Assembly (NCBI GenBank): GCA_036005605.1
Contig: DASYQJ010000022.1
Coordinates: 1-26,979, forward strand
Direction: 5' to 3'
Length of the DNA: 26,979 nucleotides
DNA from: JALZAA01 sp036005605
Lineage (GTDB): Bacteria > Actinomycetota > Acidimicrobiia > IMCC26256 > JACDBD01
The position numbers and the translations under genes are program-made. The notes below the pieces were generated by a model. That model searched no databases. It was not told the DNA's origin and saw nothing but the letters and a program-made list of their open reading frames with translations. Positions 7,330-15,307 of this stretch are shown one piece after another (the stretch's first letter is position 1; each line of letters starts with the position of its first letter).

Positions 7330-8036
7330 TGGCGGTCGCGGTAGGCGAGCGTCCAGCCGTCGCGCCGCCGACGCGGACTCGGTCGCGGTGGCCGCGTCGT
7401 CTCCGTATAGCCGCGTTCGTCGTGCTCGCGACGACGATCGGCGCGTTGCTCCAGGGCAATCTGGCCTTGATCGCCGCGAGCTGGTGGGCGAGAGGCAACA
7501 CCGAGCTCGACGCCGGGCCCAAGCTCGACGGGGTTCGCAAGCTCTACGTCGTCGACGATCGGCTCTGGCGGGGAGCGCAACCCGGTTTGACGGGCTTTCG
7601 CTCGCTCGCCGAGAGCGGTGTGACGACCGTGATCGACCTGCGGCCGAGCACGGACGCCCGCAAGGTCGACGGGGAGCTCCGCGCGCTCGGGATGGAGAGC
7701 ATCCACCTGCCGGTGACGGACGGCACCCCACCGTCGCCCAGCCAGGTCCGGCAAGTCGTCGACATCGTCGACAACAACCGGGGGCGCGTCTTTCTCCACT
7801 GTGGTGAAGGGGTCGGACGAGCCGGCACCATGTCCGCCGCGTACAAGGTCACGACGGGCAAGGCCTCCGCCTCGGAGGCGCTCCGCGAGAGTCTCGCCAT
7901 CGGCGTCCTCACCTTCGAGCAGATCGCGTTCATCCGTTCCCTCGACCGTGACGGAGCCCACGACCCGCCCGTGGTCGCCACCGCGGTCAGCCGGTTCCTC
8001 GACGCCCCGCGACAGCTGTTCAACACGCTCGTCTGA
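7329..8036 (+). CDS. Dual-specificity/tyrosine-type phosphatase with N-terminal membrane anchor
   Basis: The 235-residue protein starts at an ATG sharing one base with the PAP2 stop (TGATG). A basic N-terminus and one membrane helix (residues about 28-52) are followed by a DSP-like domain. The signature HCGEGVGRAG gives Cys158 and Arg164 of the CX5R loop, and DRLWRGAQPGLTGFRSLAESG resembles the start of the DSP/PTPMT-like lipid- or protein-phosphatase fold. The catalytic domain lies next to the membrane. Some bacteria fuse PAP2 and DSP domains in one chain; here they are two overlapping genes, which suggests consecutive or alternative removal of phosphate from a lipid head group. The substrate is not shown by the sequence. 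Confidence 0.87.
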   Translation: MAVAVGERPAVAPPTRTRSRWPRRLRIAAFVVLATTIGALLQGNLALIAASWWARGNTELDAGPKLDGVRKLYVVDDRLWRGAQPGLTGFRSLAESGVTTVIDLRPSTDARKVDGELRALGMESIHLPVTDGTPPSPSQVRQVVDIVDNNRGRVFLHCGEGVGRAGTMSAAYKVTTGKASASEALRESLAIGVLTFEQIAFIRSLDRDGAHDPPVVATAVSRFLDAPRQLFNTLV

Positions 8037-8069
8037 AGGCCGCGCCAGAGGAGATACCGTCGAAGGCTC

Positions 8070-9743
8070 ATGGCCATCGAGACGGACCGGAAGCCGATCC
8101 TGCTGACCGTCGACGACGACCCTGGCGTGTCGCGCGCCGTCGCGCGGGATCTCCGCCGTCAGTACGGCGAGGCCTACCGCGTCGTGCGGACGGAGTCCGG
8201 CCCGCAGGCTCTGGAGACGCTGCGGGAGCTGAAGCTGCGCGGCGACCCGGTGGCGGTGCTGCTCGCGGACCATCGCATGCCCGACATGAGCGGCCTCGAG
8301 TTCCTCGAAGAGGCGATGGACCTGTTCCCGCACGCGCGGCGCGCGCTCCTCACGGCCTACGCCGACACCGACGCCGCGATCGAGGCGATCAACATCGTCG
8401 ACCTCGACCACTATCTGCTCAAGCCGTGGGATCCACCCGAGGAGAAGCTCTACCCCGTCGTTGACTCGCTCATCGAGATGTGGCGCAGCACGGACGAGCA
8501 ACCCGTGAACCGGACCCAGGTGGTCGGCCACCGCTGGTCGGCCCGGTCGTTCGAGGTGCGGGACTTCCTCGCGCGTAACTCCGTGCCCTACCGCTGGCTC
8601 TCGACCGAGGAGCCCGAGGGCCAACGCCTGCTCGCCGCCGCGGGCGTGGAGGTGACCAGCATCCCGTTGGTGGTGACCGCCGAGGGCGACTACCTGATCG
8701 AGCCGAGCATGAGCGAGCTGGCGGAGAAAGTGGGACTCTCGACGGTCCCGACCACGGACTTCTACGACGTCGTGATCGTCGGTGGCGGGCCCGCGGGTCT
8801 CGGTGCGGCGGTGTACGCCGCGTCGGAGGGTCTGCGAACTGTTCTGGTCGAACGGCAGGCGACCGGCGGGCAAGCGGGCCAGAGCTCGCGCATCGAGAAC
8901 TACCTCGGGTTTCCCGACGGGGTGACCGGCACGCAACTCACCGACCGGGCGCGTCGACAGGCGCACAAGTTCGGCGCCGAGATCCTCACCACCCGCGACG
9001 TGGTCGGGCTCGACGTTCGAGCGTCGTCGCGCGCAGTCCGGTTCGCCGACGGTGGGGAGGTCGTCGCCCACGCGGTGCTGCTCGCCACCGGCATCTCGTA
9101 CCGCAAGCTCGAGGTCCCGGGCGCGGACGCGCTGACCGGCCGCGGCGTCTTCTACGGCTCCGCCGCGACCGAGGCGCCCGCGTGCTTCGGCGAGGACGTC
9201 TACGTCATCGGAGCGGCGAATTCGGCGGGCCAGGCGGCGGTGTTCCTTTCCCGGCACGCCCGGCGCGTCACCCTGTTGGTGCGGGGCGACCAGGTCGAGC
9301 GGTCGATGTCGTACTACCTCGTCCGCCAGATCGACGAGATCCCCAACATCGAGGTGCGCCTCACGACCGAGGTGATCGGAATGCGCGGCGACGATCACCT
9401 CGAGGAGCTCACGCTGTGCAACAGCCGGGACGGGACGCAGGAGACGGTCCGCGCCGGCTACCTCTTCGCGTTCATCGGTGCCGAACCGCGGACGGAGTGG
9501 CTCGACGGCGTGGTCGAGCGTGACCCGAGAGGGTTCGTCCTCACCGGACCGGACCTGGTCCTGGACGGGGAACGGCCCCGCGGCTGGGACCGTGATCGTG
9601 ACCCGTACTACCTGGAGGCCAGCACGCCTGGCGTGTTCGCCGCCGGCGACGTCCGTGCCAACTCGATCAAGCGGGTCGCTTCGGCGGTGGGTGAGGGCGC
9701 CATGGCGATTCAGCTCCTCCATACCTATCTGGAGCACCGATGA
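8070..9743 (+). CDS. Response-regulator receiver / thioredoxin-like / thioredoxin-reductase-like fusion
   Basis: The 557-residue protein has three parts. Residues 10-130 form a CheY-like receiver with DDD (15-17), phospho-acceptor Asp67 (LLADHRMPDMSG), Thr95 and Lys118. Residues about 150-222 are a thioredoxin/glutaredoxin-like fold whose CxxC position reads SARS. Residues 231-557 are a TrxR-like FAD/NAD(P)H flavoprotein (IVGGGPAGL, GGQAGQSSRIENYLGFPDG, and TPGVFAAGDVR). The TrxR redox CATC motif is missing; only Cys372 lies in that region (APACFGED). It therefore cannot act as an ordinary thioredoxin reductase. It is coupled by an ATGA overlap to a histidine kinase, its obvious phosphate donor. 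Such fusions recur in Actinobacteria, but their output is not well defined. Confidence 0.92.
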   Translation: MAIETDRKPILLTVDDDPGVSRAVARDLRRQYGEAYRVVRTESGPQALETLRELKLRGDPVAVLLADHRMPDMSGLEFLEEAMDLFPHARRALLTAYADTDAAIEAINIVDLDHYLLKPWDPPEEKLYPVVDSLIEMWRSTDEQPVNRTQVVGHRWSARSFEVRDFLARNSVPYRWLSTEEPEGQRLLAAAGVEVTSIPLVVTAEGDYLIEPSMSELAEKVGLSTVPTTDFYDVVIVGGGPAGLGAAVYAASEGLRTVLVERQATGGQAGQSSRIENYLGFPDGVTGTQLTDRARRQAHKFGAEILTTRDVVGLDVRASSRAVRFADGGEVVAHAVLLATGISYRKLEVPGADALTGRGVFYGSAATEAPACFGEDVYVIGAANSAGQAAVFLSRHARRVTLLVRGDQVERSMSYYLVRQIDEIPNIEVRLTTEVIGMRGDDHLEELTLCNSRDGTQETVRAGYLFAFIGAEPRTEWLDGVVERDPRGFVLTGPDLVLDGERPRGWDRDRDPYYLEASTPGVFAAGDVRANSIKRVASAVGEGAMAIQLLHTYLEHR

Positions 9744-11167
9744 CGGAACCTGTACGCCTGGCGCCGGAAGAGCTGCGGACCCTGTTCCTCTTCGAGCATC
9801 TCAGCGACGACCAGCTCGCGTGGCTCGCCGAGCGCGGTCGCGTCGTCGAGTATCCAGCCGGTGGCACGATCCACGCCGAAGGGGCACCCGCTTCCTGCTT
9901 CTTCGTGCTGCTCTCCGGGACGCTCGCCATGCTGAGCCGCGTGCAGGGAGGCGAGATCGAGCTGTTCCGCTCCGACTACCGCGGCTCCTACACCGGCGCG
10001 TTCGACGCCTACCTGTCCGACCGCGGTGTCCCCCAGCTGTACCCGGGCACGGCGCGGGCGGTCACCGACTGCCGGCTGTTCGAGCTACCCGCCTCCGACT
10101 GGGGCCATGCGGTGAAGGAATGGTTTCCGATGGCCGCCCACCTGCTGGCGGGGAGCCAGATCCAGGGTTACGCCGCCCGAGACACCGTCGCCCGGCACGA
10201 GCGGCTGGTCGCGCTCGGCTCGGTGACCGCCGGTCTGACCCACGAGCTGAACAATCCGGTCACGGCGGTCGTGCGCGCCACCGCGAGGCTGCGCGACATG
10301 ATGACCGAGATGCGGGAGAAGGTCGGGCTGATGGTTCGCAGCCAACTCCCCGCCGACCAGCTCGAAGCGATCGCCGACCTGGCGGGGCGCGCGCTGGAGC
10401 AACGCAGGGACGCCCCGATCCTGTCGCCGCTGGATGCCTCCGATCGTGAGGACGAGCTCGGCGACTGGCTGGAGGAGCATGGCGTCTCAGGCGCGTGGGA
10501 CATCGCGCCCACGTTGGTCGCCGCCGGGGTCGGCCTGGATTGGCTCGAGAAGCTCGCCGAGGTGCTACCCCCGCCGCACCTGGAGATCGGCCTCTCCTAT
10601 CCCGTCCGGGCCCTGGAGTCCGACAGCATGCTCGACGAGATCACCGACGCCGCGGAGCGCATCTCCGGGTTGCTCGCTTCGGCCAAGCAGTACACGCAGA
10701 TGGACCGGGCGCCGCTCCAGTCGTTCGACATCCACGAAGGCCTCGACGCCACCCTGACGATGCTCACCCACAAGCTCGGCGACAACATCGAGATCGTCCG
10801 CGACTACGACCACAGCCTCCCGAAGATCGCCGCCTTCCCCGGGGAGTTGAACCAGGTCTGGACGAACCTCATCGACAACGCGGCCGATGCCATGGAGGGT
10901 CACGGCAAGCTCACGGTGCGAACCACGGTCCTCGGGGACGATCGCGTCATGGTCGAGATCGGGGACACCGGGCCCGGCGTGCCCGACGAGGTCCGCACCC
11001 GCGTGTTCGAGCCGTTCTTCACCACCAAGGAGGTCGGGAAGGGAACCGGCCTCGGCCTCGACATCGCCTGGCAGATCGTCGTCGGCCGCCACGACGGCGA
11101 GATCCGACTCGAGTCGACGCCGGGGAATACTCGATTCCAGGTCGTCCTTCCCATACAACAGGCCTAG
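9740..11167 (+). CDS. Histidine kinase with N-terminal cNMP-binding-like domain
   Basis: This 475-residue cytoplasmic kinase starts within ATGA of the upstream fusion gene. Residues 15-140 form a cyclic-nucleotide-binding-like beta-barrel (AGGTIHAEGAPASCFFVLLSG). The H-box is LTHELNNP with His168. The ATP lid carries an N-box starting at Asn371 (NQVWTNLIDNAADAM), a G1 box DTGPGVPD, an F box FEPFFTTK and a G2 box GTGLGLDIA, so the enzyme looks active. Between the two dimerisation helices (156-196 and about 297-321) there is an insert of about 100 residues, longer than usual. The phosphate-binding cassette of the cNMP fold lacks its usual Glu and Arg. It probably phosphorylates Asp67 of its fused partner. 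Confidence 0.92.
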   Translation: MTEPVRLAPEELRTLFLFEHLSDDQLAWLAERGRVVEYPAGGTIHAEGAPASCFFVLLSGTLAMLSRVQGGEIELFRSDYRGSYTGAFDAYLSDRGVPQLYPGTARAVTDCRLFELPASDWGHAVKEWFPMAAHLLAGSQIQGYAARDTVARHERLVALGSVTAGLTHELNNPVTAVVRATARLRDMMTEMREKVGLMVRSQLPADQLEAIADLAGRALEQRRDAPILSPLDASDREDELGDWLEEHGVSGAWDIAPTLVAAGVGLDWLEKLAEVLPPPHLEIGLSYPVRALESDSMLDEITDAAERISGLLASAKQYTQMDRAPLQSFDIHEGLDATLTMLTHKLGDNIEIVRDYDHSLPKIAAFPGELNQVWTNLIDNAADAMEGHGKLTVRTTVLGDDRVMVEIGDTGPGVPDEVRTRVFEPFFTTKEVGKGTGLGLDIAWQIVVGRHDGEIRLESTPGNTRFQVVLPIQQA

Positions 11168-11216
11168 CCTTACAGCCCGGCAAACGATCGGTGAACGCTT
11201 CGAAGGGTGGCTCGGG

Positions 11217-13301
11217 ATGACGGATGCACAGGTTGGGAGTGCTCCACGGGACGTCGCCGCCGATCGTCCGTTCATCGTCGAGCTCAGCGATGAAGCCGCA
11301 ATCGACCCCGCGCTGACGGGGGGCAAAGCCGCCGCGCTGGCGCGAGCCGCGGCTGCGGGCCTTGACACCCTTCCGGGCGTGGTGCTCACCACGGCGTTCT
11401 GCGATGCCGTAGACGATGGCGCGGAGATTTCGCAGCACAGCGCGGTGCGAGAGGCATTCGATCGTGCCGGGGGTGACCACCAGGCACTTGTGGCCCGCAG
11501 CTCCTCGGTCGTCGAGGACACGGCGGCGTCGTCCATGGCCGGTCAGTTCGAATCGATCGTCGGTATCAGCGGCTCCGACGCGTTCGTCGCCGCCGTCGGT
11601 ACTGTGCTCGATTCCCGCGAACGCGCCGGCGCCGCCGACCAGCCGATCGCGGTGCTCGCCCAGCCTTTGATCGAGCCGAAGTTCGGCGGCGTGATGTTCG
11701 GCATCGACCCCGTGTCGGGTCGAACGGACCGAAGAGTCGTTTCCGCCGTGCGGGGCGGGCCCGAGCATCTGGTGAGCGGCGAAGTCGACGGCTCGAGGTA
11801 CGTGCTCGATGCCCGCAACCTCAAGGTGCTCGAGTTCGACGCCAACGACGGGCCCGCGCTCGATCGCGCTGCGCTCCGCCGCCTCGTGGCGCTGTCGGAG
11901 AAGGTCGCGGAGGTTTTCGGCGGGCCGCAGGACGTCGAGTGGGCCATCGGTCAAGACGAGCAGCTGTGGCTGCTCCAGTCGCGCCCGGTCACTTCCGAGG
12001 TCCGGGGTGTGCCGCGAGGGCCGGTGTACGGCCCAGGCCCGGTGGCGGAGACCTTCCCGTCGCCGCTTACGGAGCTCGAGGAGGATCTCTGGGTTCCCCC
12101 GCTTCGCGAAGCGGTTCGCGAAGCCGTCCTGCTGGCGGGCGCGGCGACGCAGGCGGACGTCGACGCGAGCGAGGTCGTCGTTTCCGTCGACGGGCACGTC
12201 GCCATCGACCTGAAACTGGCGGGGGAGATCCCGCCGAAGCGGAAGCTCCTCCACGCGCTCAATCCCGTCCCCGCGTTCCGTCGCATGCGAGCAGCATGGC
12301 GCGTCGGCCGATTGCGGTCTGCGCTGCCCCGCCTCGCCGAGAGGCTGATCGACCGGACCGACGCCGATCTCGAAGCCGTGCCGGCCTTGTCCGAGCTGAC
12401 CGGGCGCCAGCTGATCGCGCTGCTGCACCGCAGCCGGATGATCCTGCGCGCGCTGCACGCGCACGAGATCCTGATCGGCATGCTCACGGACACCGGCGGC
12501 AACCGGATGACCGGCGCGTCGGTGGCGCTCCGAGTGCTCGCAGAAGCGCGGCAGGACGGTCTGAGCGACGAGGAGATCCTCGCCCGCAGCCCGACCGTGC
12601 TGGCGCTCACTGCGCCGAGAGTCGCACCCGCGCCGGAGCTGCCCCCGGAGGCGACGGCGCTGCACGTGACGACCGGCTGCGCGGCCTGTAGCGACGAGGG
12701 CATCGTCCGCGAGGCGCTGCGGCTGCGGGTGCGCTGGGTGCAGGAGATCTCGGGCCGCGCCGCCTGGGAGCTCGGCGTGCGGCTCACCGCCGCCGACGAC
12801 CTCACGGAACCGGAGCTCGTCCGTCACGTGAGCCTCGAGCACGTGGAGTCGGTAGCGACCAAGCGAGCCGTCGTCGTGCCCAAGCTCGTGTCGATCCACG
12901 AGCACGAGTTCGGCGCGCCGCTTCCGGCGCGATTCCAGCTGTCCGACTTGGGGCGGCCGATTGCGGCGCAGGTCGCGCCCGAGGTCGGCGGTGGCACCGG
13001 AGCGGGCGGCGGCACGGGCAGCGGGCCCGTCACCTACGACGCCGACGACCCCGCGACGGGCTCGGTCCTCGTCACGACGACGCTGTCGCCCGGGCTCGGG
13101 CCTTTGCTGCCGCGCCTCGCAGGCATCGTGGCCGAAACCGGGTCGGTGCTGTCCCACCTCGCCATCCTGGCGAGAGAAGCCGGCGTGTCTACGGTCGTGG
13201 GTTACGCGGGCGCGATGGAGGACCTCCCTGAAGGCGCAGTCGTTTTCGTCGACGGTGATGCAGGACGAGTCACCATCCAGGACAAGGAGCCGACGTCATG
13301 A
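11217..13301 (+). CDS. PEP-utilising phosphotransferase (PEP synthase / rifampin-phosphotransferase-like)
   Basis: The 694-residue protein starts at ATG 11217. The N-terminal part is a PPDK/PEP synthase ATP-grasp: TGGKAAALARAAAAG, VARSSSVVEDTAASSMAGQ, LAQPLIEPKFGGVMFGIDPV and PQDVEWAIGQDEQLWLLQSR. A unique central helical region of about 300 residues follows, then a Gly-rich linker near residue 590 and the swivelling phosphohistidine domain with catalytic His647 (SVLSHLAILAREAGVSTVVG). Such enzymes split ATP and pass phosphate through His to a third ligand: pyruvate in PEP synthase, rifampin in Rph. The ATP-grasp is shorter than usual and the central domain is unrecognised, so the acceptor is unknown. 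It follows the kinase by 49 nt and is ATGA-coupled to the next membrane protein. Confidence 0.85.
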   Translation: MTDAQVGSAPRDVAADRPFIVELSDEAAIDPALTGGKAAALARAAAAGLDTLPGVVLTTAFCDAVDDGAEISQHSAVREAFDRAGGDHQALVARSSSVVEDTAASSMAGQFESIVGISGSDAFVAAVGTVLDSRERAGAADQPIAVLAQPLIEPKFGGVMFGIDPVSGRTDRRVVSAVRGGPEHLVSGEVDGSRYVLDARNLKVLEFDANDGPALDRAALRRLVALSEKVAEVFGGPQDVEWAIGQDEQLWLLQSRPVTSEVRGVPRGPVYGPGPVAETFPSPLTELEEDLWVPPLREAVREAVLLAGAATQADVDASEVVVSVDGHVAIDLKLAGEIPPKRKLLHALNPVPAFRRMRAAWRVGRLRSALPRLAERLIDRTDADLEAVPALSELTGRQLIALLHRSRMILRALHAHEILIGMLTDTGGNRMTGASVALRVLAEARQDGLSDEEILARSPTVLALTAPRVAPAPELPPEATALHVTTGCAACSDEGIVREALRLRVRWVQEISGRAAWELGVRLTAADDLTEPELVRHVSLEHVESVATKRAVVVPKLVSIHEHEFGAPLPARFQLSDLGRPIAAQVAPEVGGGTGAGGGTGSGPVTYDADDPATGSVLVTTTLSPGLGPLLPRLAGIVAETGSVLSHLAILAREAGVSTVVGYAGAMEDLPEGAVVFVDGDAGRVTIQDKEPTS

Positions 13302-13828
13302 AGGTCATCGCTTGGCTCGCGGGGATCGGCACGCTGGTCGCGGGCGGCTTCTACATGATCGTGTCGCTCAATCGGTGGGAGTGGAACCGGGCGTTGTTCT
13401 TCGGCTTGATCGTCCTCATCGCCGAGGTTGCGCTCGCGACCGGATTGGTGCTCCGCCGCCTCACGCGCCTCGAGTACCGCATCCGGAGACCTGTCGACCC
13501 CGTCGTTGCCGATGCACTCCGTGAGACTCGACCGCCGTCGCCGGACCGCTTCGAGTGGCTGCGTGACGCGACCCAGCGCCCGAACGTCTTCATCACGTTC
13601 CTCATCGGGGGCGGCGTCATCCTCTCTGCCGGTGCGTGGGTCGTCGATCGCGTCGCGCAGAAAACGTCCTCGCCCGTCGGTGAGCAGAAGCTCGCCCGCC
13701 AGCTCAGTGGCATCAGCTACCCGTCCGGGGGACTGCTGCTCGACGACGTCACGGTCCTCGCCCAAGAGGTGCCGGGCGCCAACGACGATCAGATCCGCTG
13801 GCTGCTGCGCCGCGCGCCTCATCAGTGA
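13298..13828 (+). CDS. Small three-helix membrane protein, unknown function
   Basis: The 176-residue protein starts within ATGA of the PEP-enzyme gene. Hydrophobic helices are predicted at about residues 4-24, 33-53 and 95-115, separated by a basic, Arg-rich segment (LRRLTRLEYRIRRP). The C-terminal tail (residues 116-176) is hydrophilic. I recognise no family. Its tight coupling to the PEP enzyme and to the next small membrane-anchored protein suggests the three function together, perhaps placing the enzyme at the membrane, but this is inference from position. Its codon use and frame agree with its neighbours, so it is a real gene. Confidence 0.7.
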   Translation: MKVIAWLAGIGTLVAGGFYMIVSLNRWEWNRALFFGLIVLIAEVALATGLVLRRLTRLEYRIRRPVDPVVADALRETRPPSPDRFEWLRDATQRPNVFITFLIGGGVILSAGAWVVDRVAQKTSSPVGEQKLARQLSGISYPSGGLLLDDVTVLAQEVPGANDDQIRWLLRRAPHQ

Positions 13829-14214
13829 CCTGGGCACGGCTCGGCAAGATCGCCCTCGCCGTCGTCGGCCTCGGCATCGGCGTGGTCGGCGTACTGGCCC
13901 TCCGCGAAGCCACGCTGTCTACGCACGAGGCCGTCGACGCGCGAGAGACGCGCCTCGTCCTCTCCGGCGAGACCAAGGGCGGCGAAGAGAACCAGACGCT
14001 CTCCGAGATGGTCGAGGCACAGGTGCTCACGTGCCGTCTCGAGGTCGAGTCCGACCTCGCCGGACCGATCGAGCGGCTCGGCGACGGTCGCTACCGCGCC
14101 GTGCTGGTCCCCGCGCTGGATGATTCCAACCAGCGGCAGTTCCGGGGATGCCTCGAGGACTGGGTCATCGACCACGTGAGACTCGATGTGGAGCAGCTCG
14201 ATCAGATCCGCTGA
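13825..14214 (+). CDS. Small single-helix anchored protein, unknown function
   Basis: The 129-residue protein starts at GTG 13825 in a GTGA overlap with the preceding membrane protein. One N-terminal hydrophobic helix (residues 8-25, IALAVVGLGIGVVGVLAL) is followed by a soluble acidic domain with two cysteines, Cys70 and Cys109, that could pair as a disulfide if the domain is outside the cell. The helix has no obvious cleavage site, so an anchored protein is more likely than a secreted one. I do not recognise the domain. It ends the tightly coupled PEP-enzyme block, 15 nt before the nucleoside-hydrolase-like gene. Confidence 0.68.
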   Translation: MTWARLGKIALAVVGLGIGVVGVLALREATLSTHEAVDARETRLVLSGETKGGEENQTLSEMVEAQVLTCRLEVESDLAGPIERLGDGRYRAVLVPALDDSNQRQFRGCLEDWVIDHVRLDVEQLDQIR

Positions 14215-14229
14215 CGGCGGGGGGCGACG

Positions 14230-15252
14230 GTGGGGGGCGGACGGCGCGGATCGATGATGGCTGTGGCGATCGTGATCGCCGCCGCCATACCCGCCACGGG
14301 GTTCGCGTCGGTGCCGCGAGGTGCGGCGGCCAAGGAGGGCAAGGGCGGACCGCGCGTGATCATCGACACTGATCTGTCGCGGTGGTGGGACGACGCCAGC
14401 ACCATCGGACTGGCCAACGTCCTGGACCAGCGGGGCAAGATGCGGATCCTCGGAATCGTCTCCAATGTCCCGAACACGGTGGCGGTTGCGGCAATCGACG
14501 CGATCGATACGGCGTACGGCCACGGCGACATCCCGCTCGGCGCCGTCGCCGGGAGCGAGGCGGACACCTTTCAACACGGCTACACCGACGAGCTGGTCAG
14601 GCGCCTCCCGAACTCCGTCCGCGACGAACACGACGTCCCGAATGCCGTTGCTCTCTACCGTCGCTTGCTCGCGAGGCAACCCGACCACAGCGTCACCATC
14701 GTCTCGGTCGGCGGCTACACGAATTTGGCCGGCTTGTTGGAGTCGAAGCGAGGTCAAGGCAGCTCGCTCGACGGTCGGGCCTTGGCCCGGAAGAAGGTGA
14801 AGAGGCTCGTGCAGATGGACGGGATCTTCCCGGGCGGCGGTCCGGCGTTCACGAATCAGAAGATCGACCTCGAGTCCGCGAGCGCCGTGGTAGGTGGCGA
14901 GGGATGGCCCACACCGATGGCCTGGGTCGACGGGCTCGGTGGTGTCCAAACCAAAGTTGGAGGCGCCCTGTGCGCCGAGGCGCCCGACCATCCCATGCGC
15001 ATCGTGTACGAGGTGCTCTTCGCGTGCGGGCCGCCCGGGGACGGGAACTGGGATGCGCCGGCGCTGTTGTACGCGATCGGTGATCTTCCGGGTGCCTTCA
15101 CCGAGGAAGGTCGAGGCGGCGCCGCTGTCATCAACGCGCAGGGTGGGTTGTCGTGGGAGACGTCCTCGAACCGTCCGAGCGACGTCTATGTCCACGTGGT
15201 CGACCAGCCGACGCTCAACGCGCGAATCGACGAGCTCCTCGCCGTCGGCTGA
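14230..15252 (+). CDS. Secreted nucleoside-hydrolase-like protein
   Basis: This 340-residue protein has an N-terminal signal segment (charged RR near residue 5, hydrophobic MAVAIVIAAAIPATG), then a nucleoside-hydrolase (IUNH) fold. The metal site reads VIIDTDLSRWWDDAS: Asp46, Asp48, Asp54 and Asp55 in the DTD-x5-DD arrangement, as in the DTDxGxDVDD subtype but with Trp in place of the middle Asp. Later motifs are TIVSVGGYTNL, VQMDGIF and NWDAPALLYAIG. The GTG at 14230 is preferred because it follows a G-rich ribosome binding site and gives a charged signal n-region; the ATG at 14254 is an alternative. IUNH enzymes cleave the N-glycosidic bond of nucleosides; the substrate here is open. Confidence 0.84.
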   Translation: MGGGRRGSMMAVAIVIAAAIPATGFASVPRGAAAKEGKGGPRVIIDTDLSRWWDDASTIGLANVLDQRGKMRILGIVSNVPNTVAVAAIDAIDTAYGHGDIPLGAVAGSEADTFQHGYTDELVRRLPNSVRDEHDVPNAVALYRRLLARQPDHSVTIVSVGGYTNLAGLLESKRGQGSSLDGRALARKKVKRLVQMDGIFPGGGPAFTNQKIDLESASAVVGGEGWPTPMAWVDGLGGVQTKVGGALCAEAPDHPMRIVYEVLFACGPPGDGNWDAPALLYAIGDLPGAFTEEGRGGAAVINAQGGLSWETSSNRPSDVYVHVVDQPTLNARIDELLAVG

Positions 15253-15273
15253 GGTAGCTCGATTCCCGGATAG

Positions 15274-15303
15274 TTGATCGAGTCAAGCAAAGGCCGGTAC
15301 GGT
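15274..15303 (+). promoter_or_regulatory. Putative promoter of the NMO-FadD19-Ltp operon
   Basis: TTGATC at 15274-15279, an 18-nt spacer and TACGGT at 15298-15303 resemble a sigma-70-like promoter. It is the only convincing promoter in the 120-nt gap before the operon. The -35 lies in a short inverted repeat, TTGA-N5-TCAA, which could overlap a regulator site. The predicted transcript would start near 15310, at the base of the hairpin described separately. Confidence 0.45.
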
Positions 15304-15307
15304 CACC

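Noticed and set aside
7257..9737. Long open frame on the minus strand (826 codons) opposite the phosphatase and receiver-TrxR genes
   Set aside because: It is a G+C codon-bias shadow: the plus strand encodes intact, motif-rich proteins, and the antisense product is Arg/Asp/His-rich with no recognisable domain.
12100..12125. Perfect 14-bp palindrome CGCTTCGCGAAGCG followed by a near repeat
   Set aside because: It lies inside the PEP-enzyme gene and encodes a simple REAV-REAV helix repeat; no sign of a regulatory or mobile element.
11019..13157. Long open frame on the minus strand (712 codons) opposite the kinase end and PEP enzyme
   Set aside because: Same reason: antisense shadow with low-complexity basic composition and no family match, opposite a well-supported PEP-utilising enzyme.
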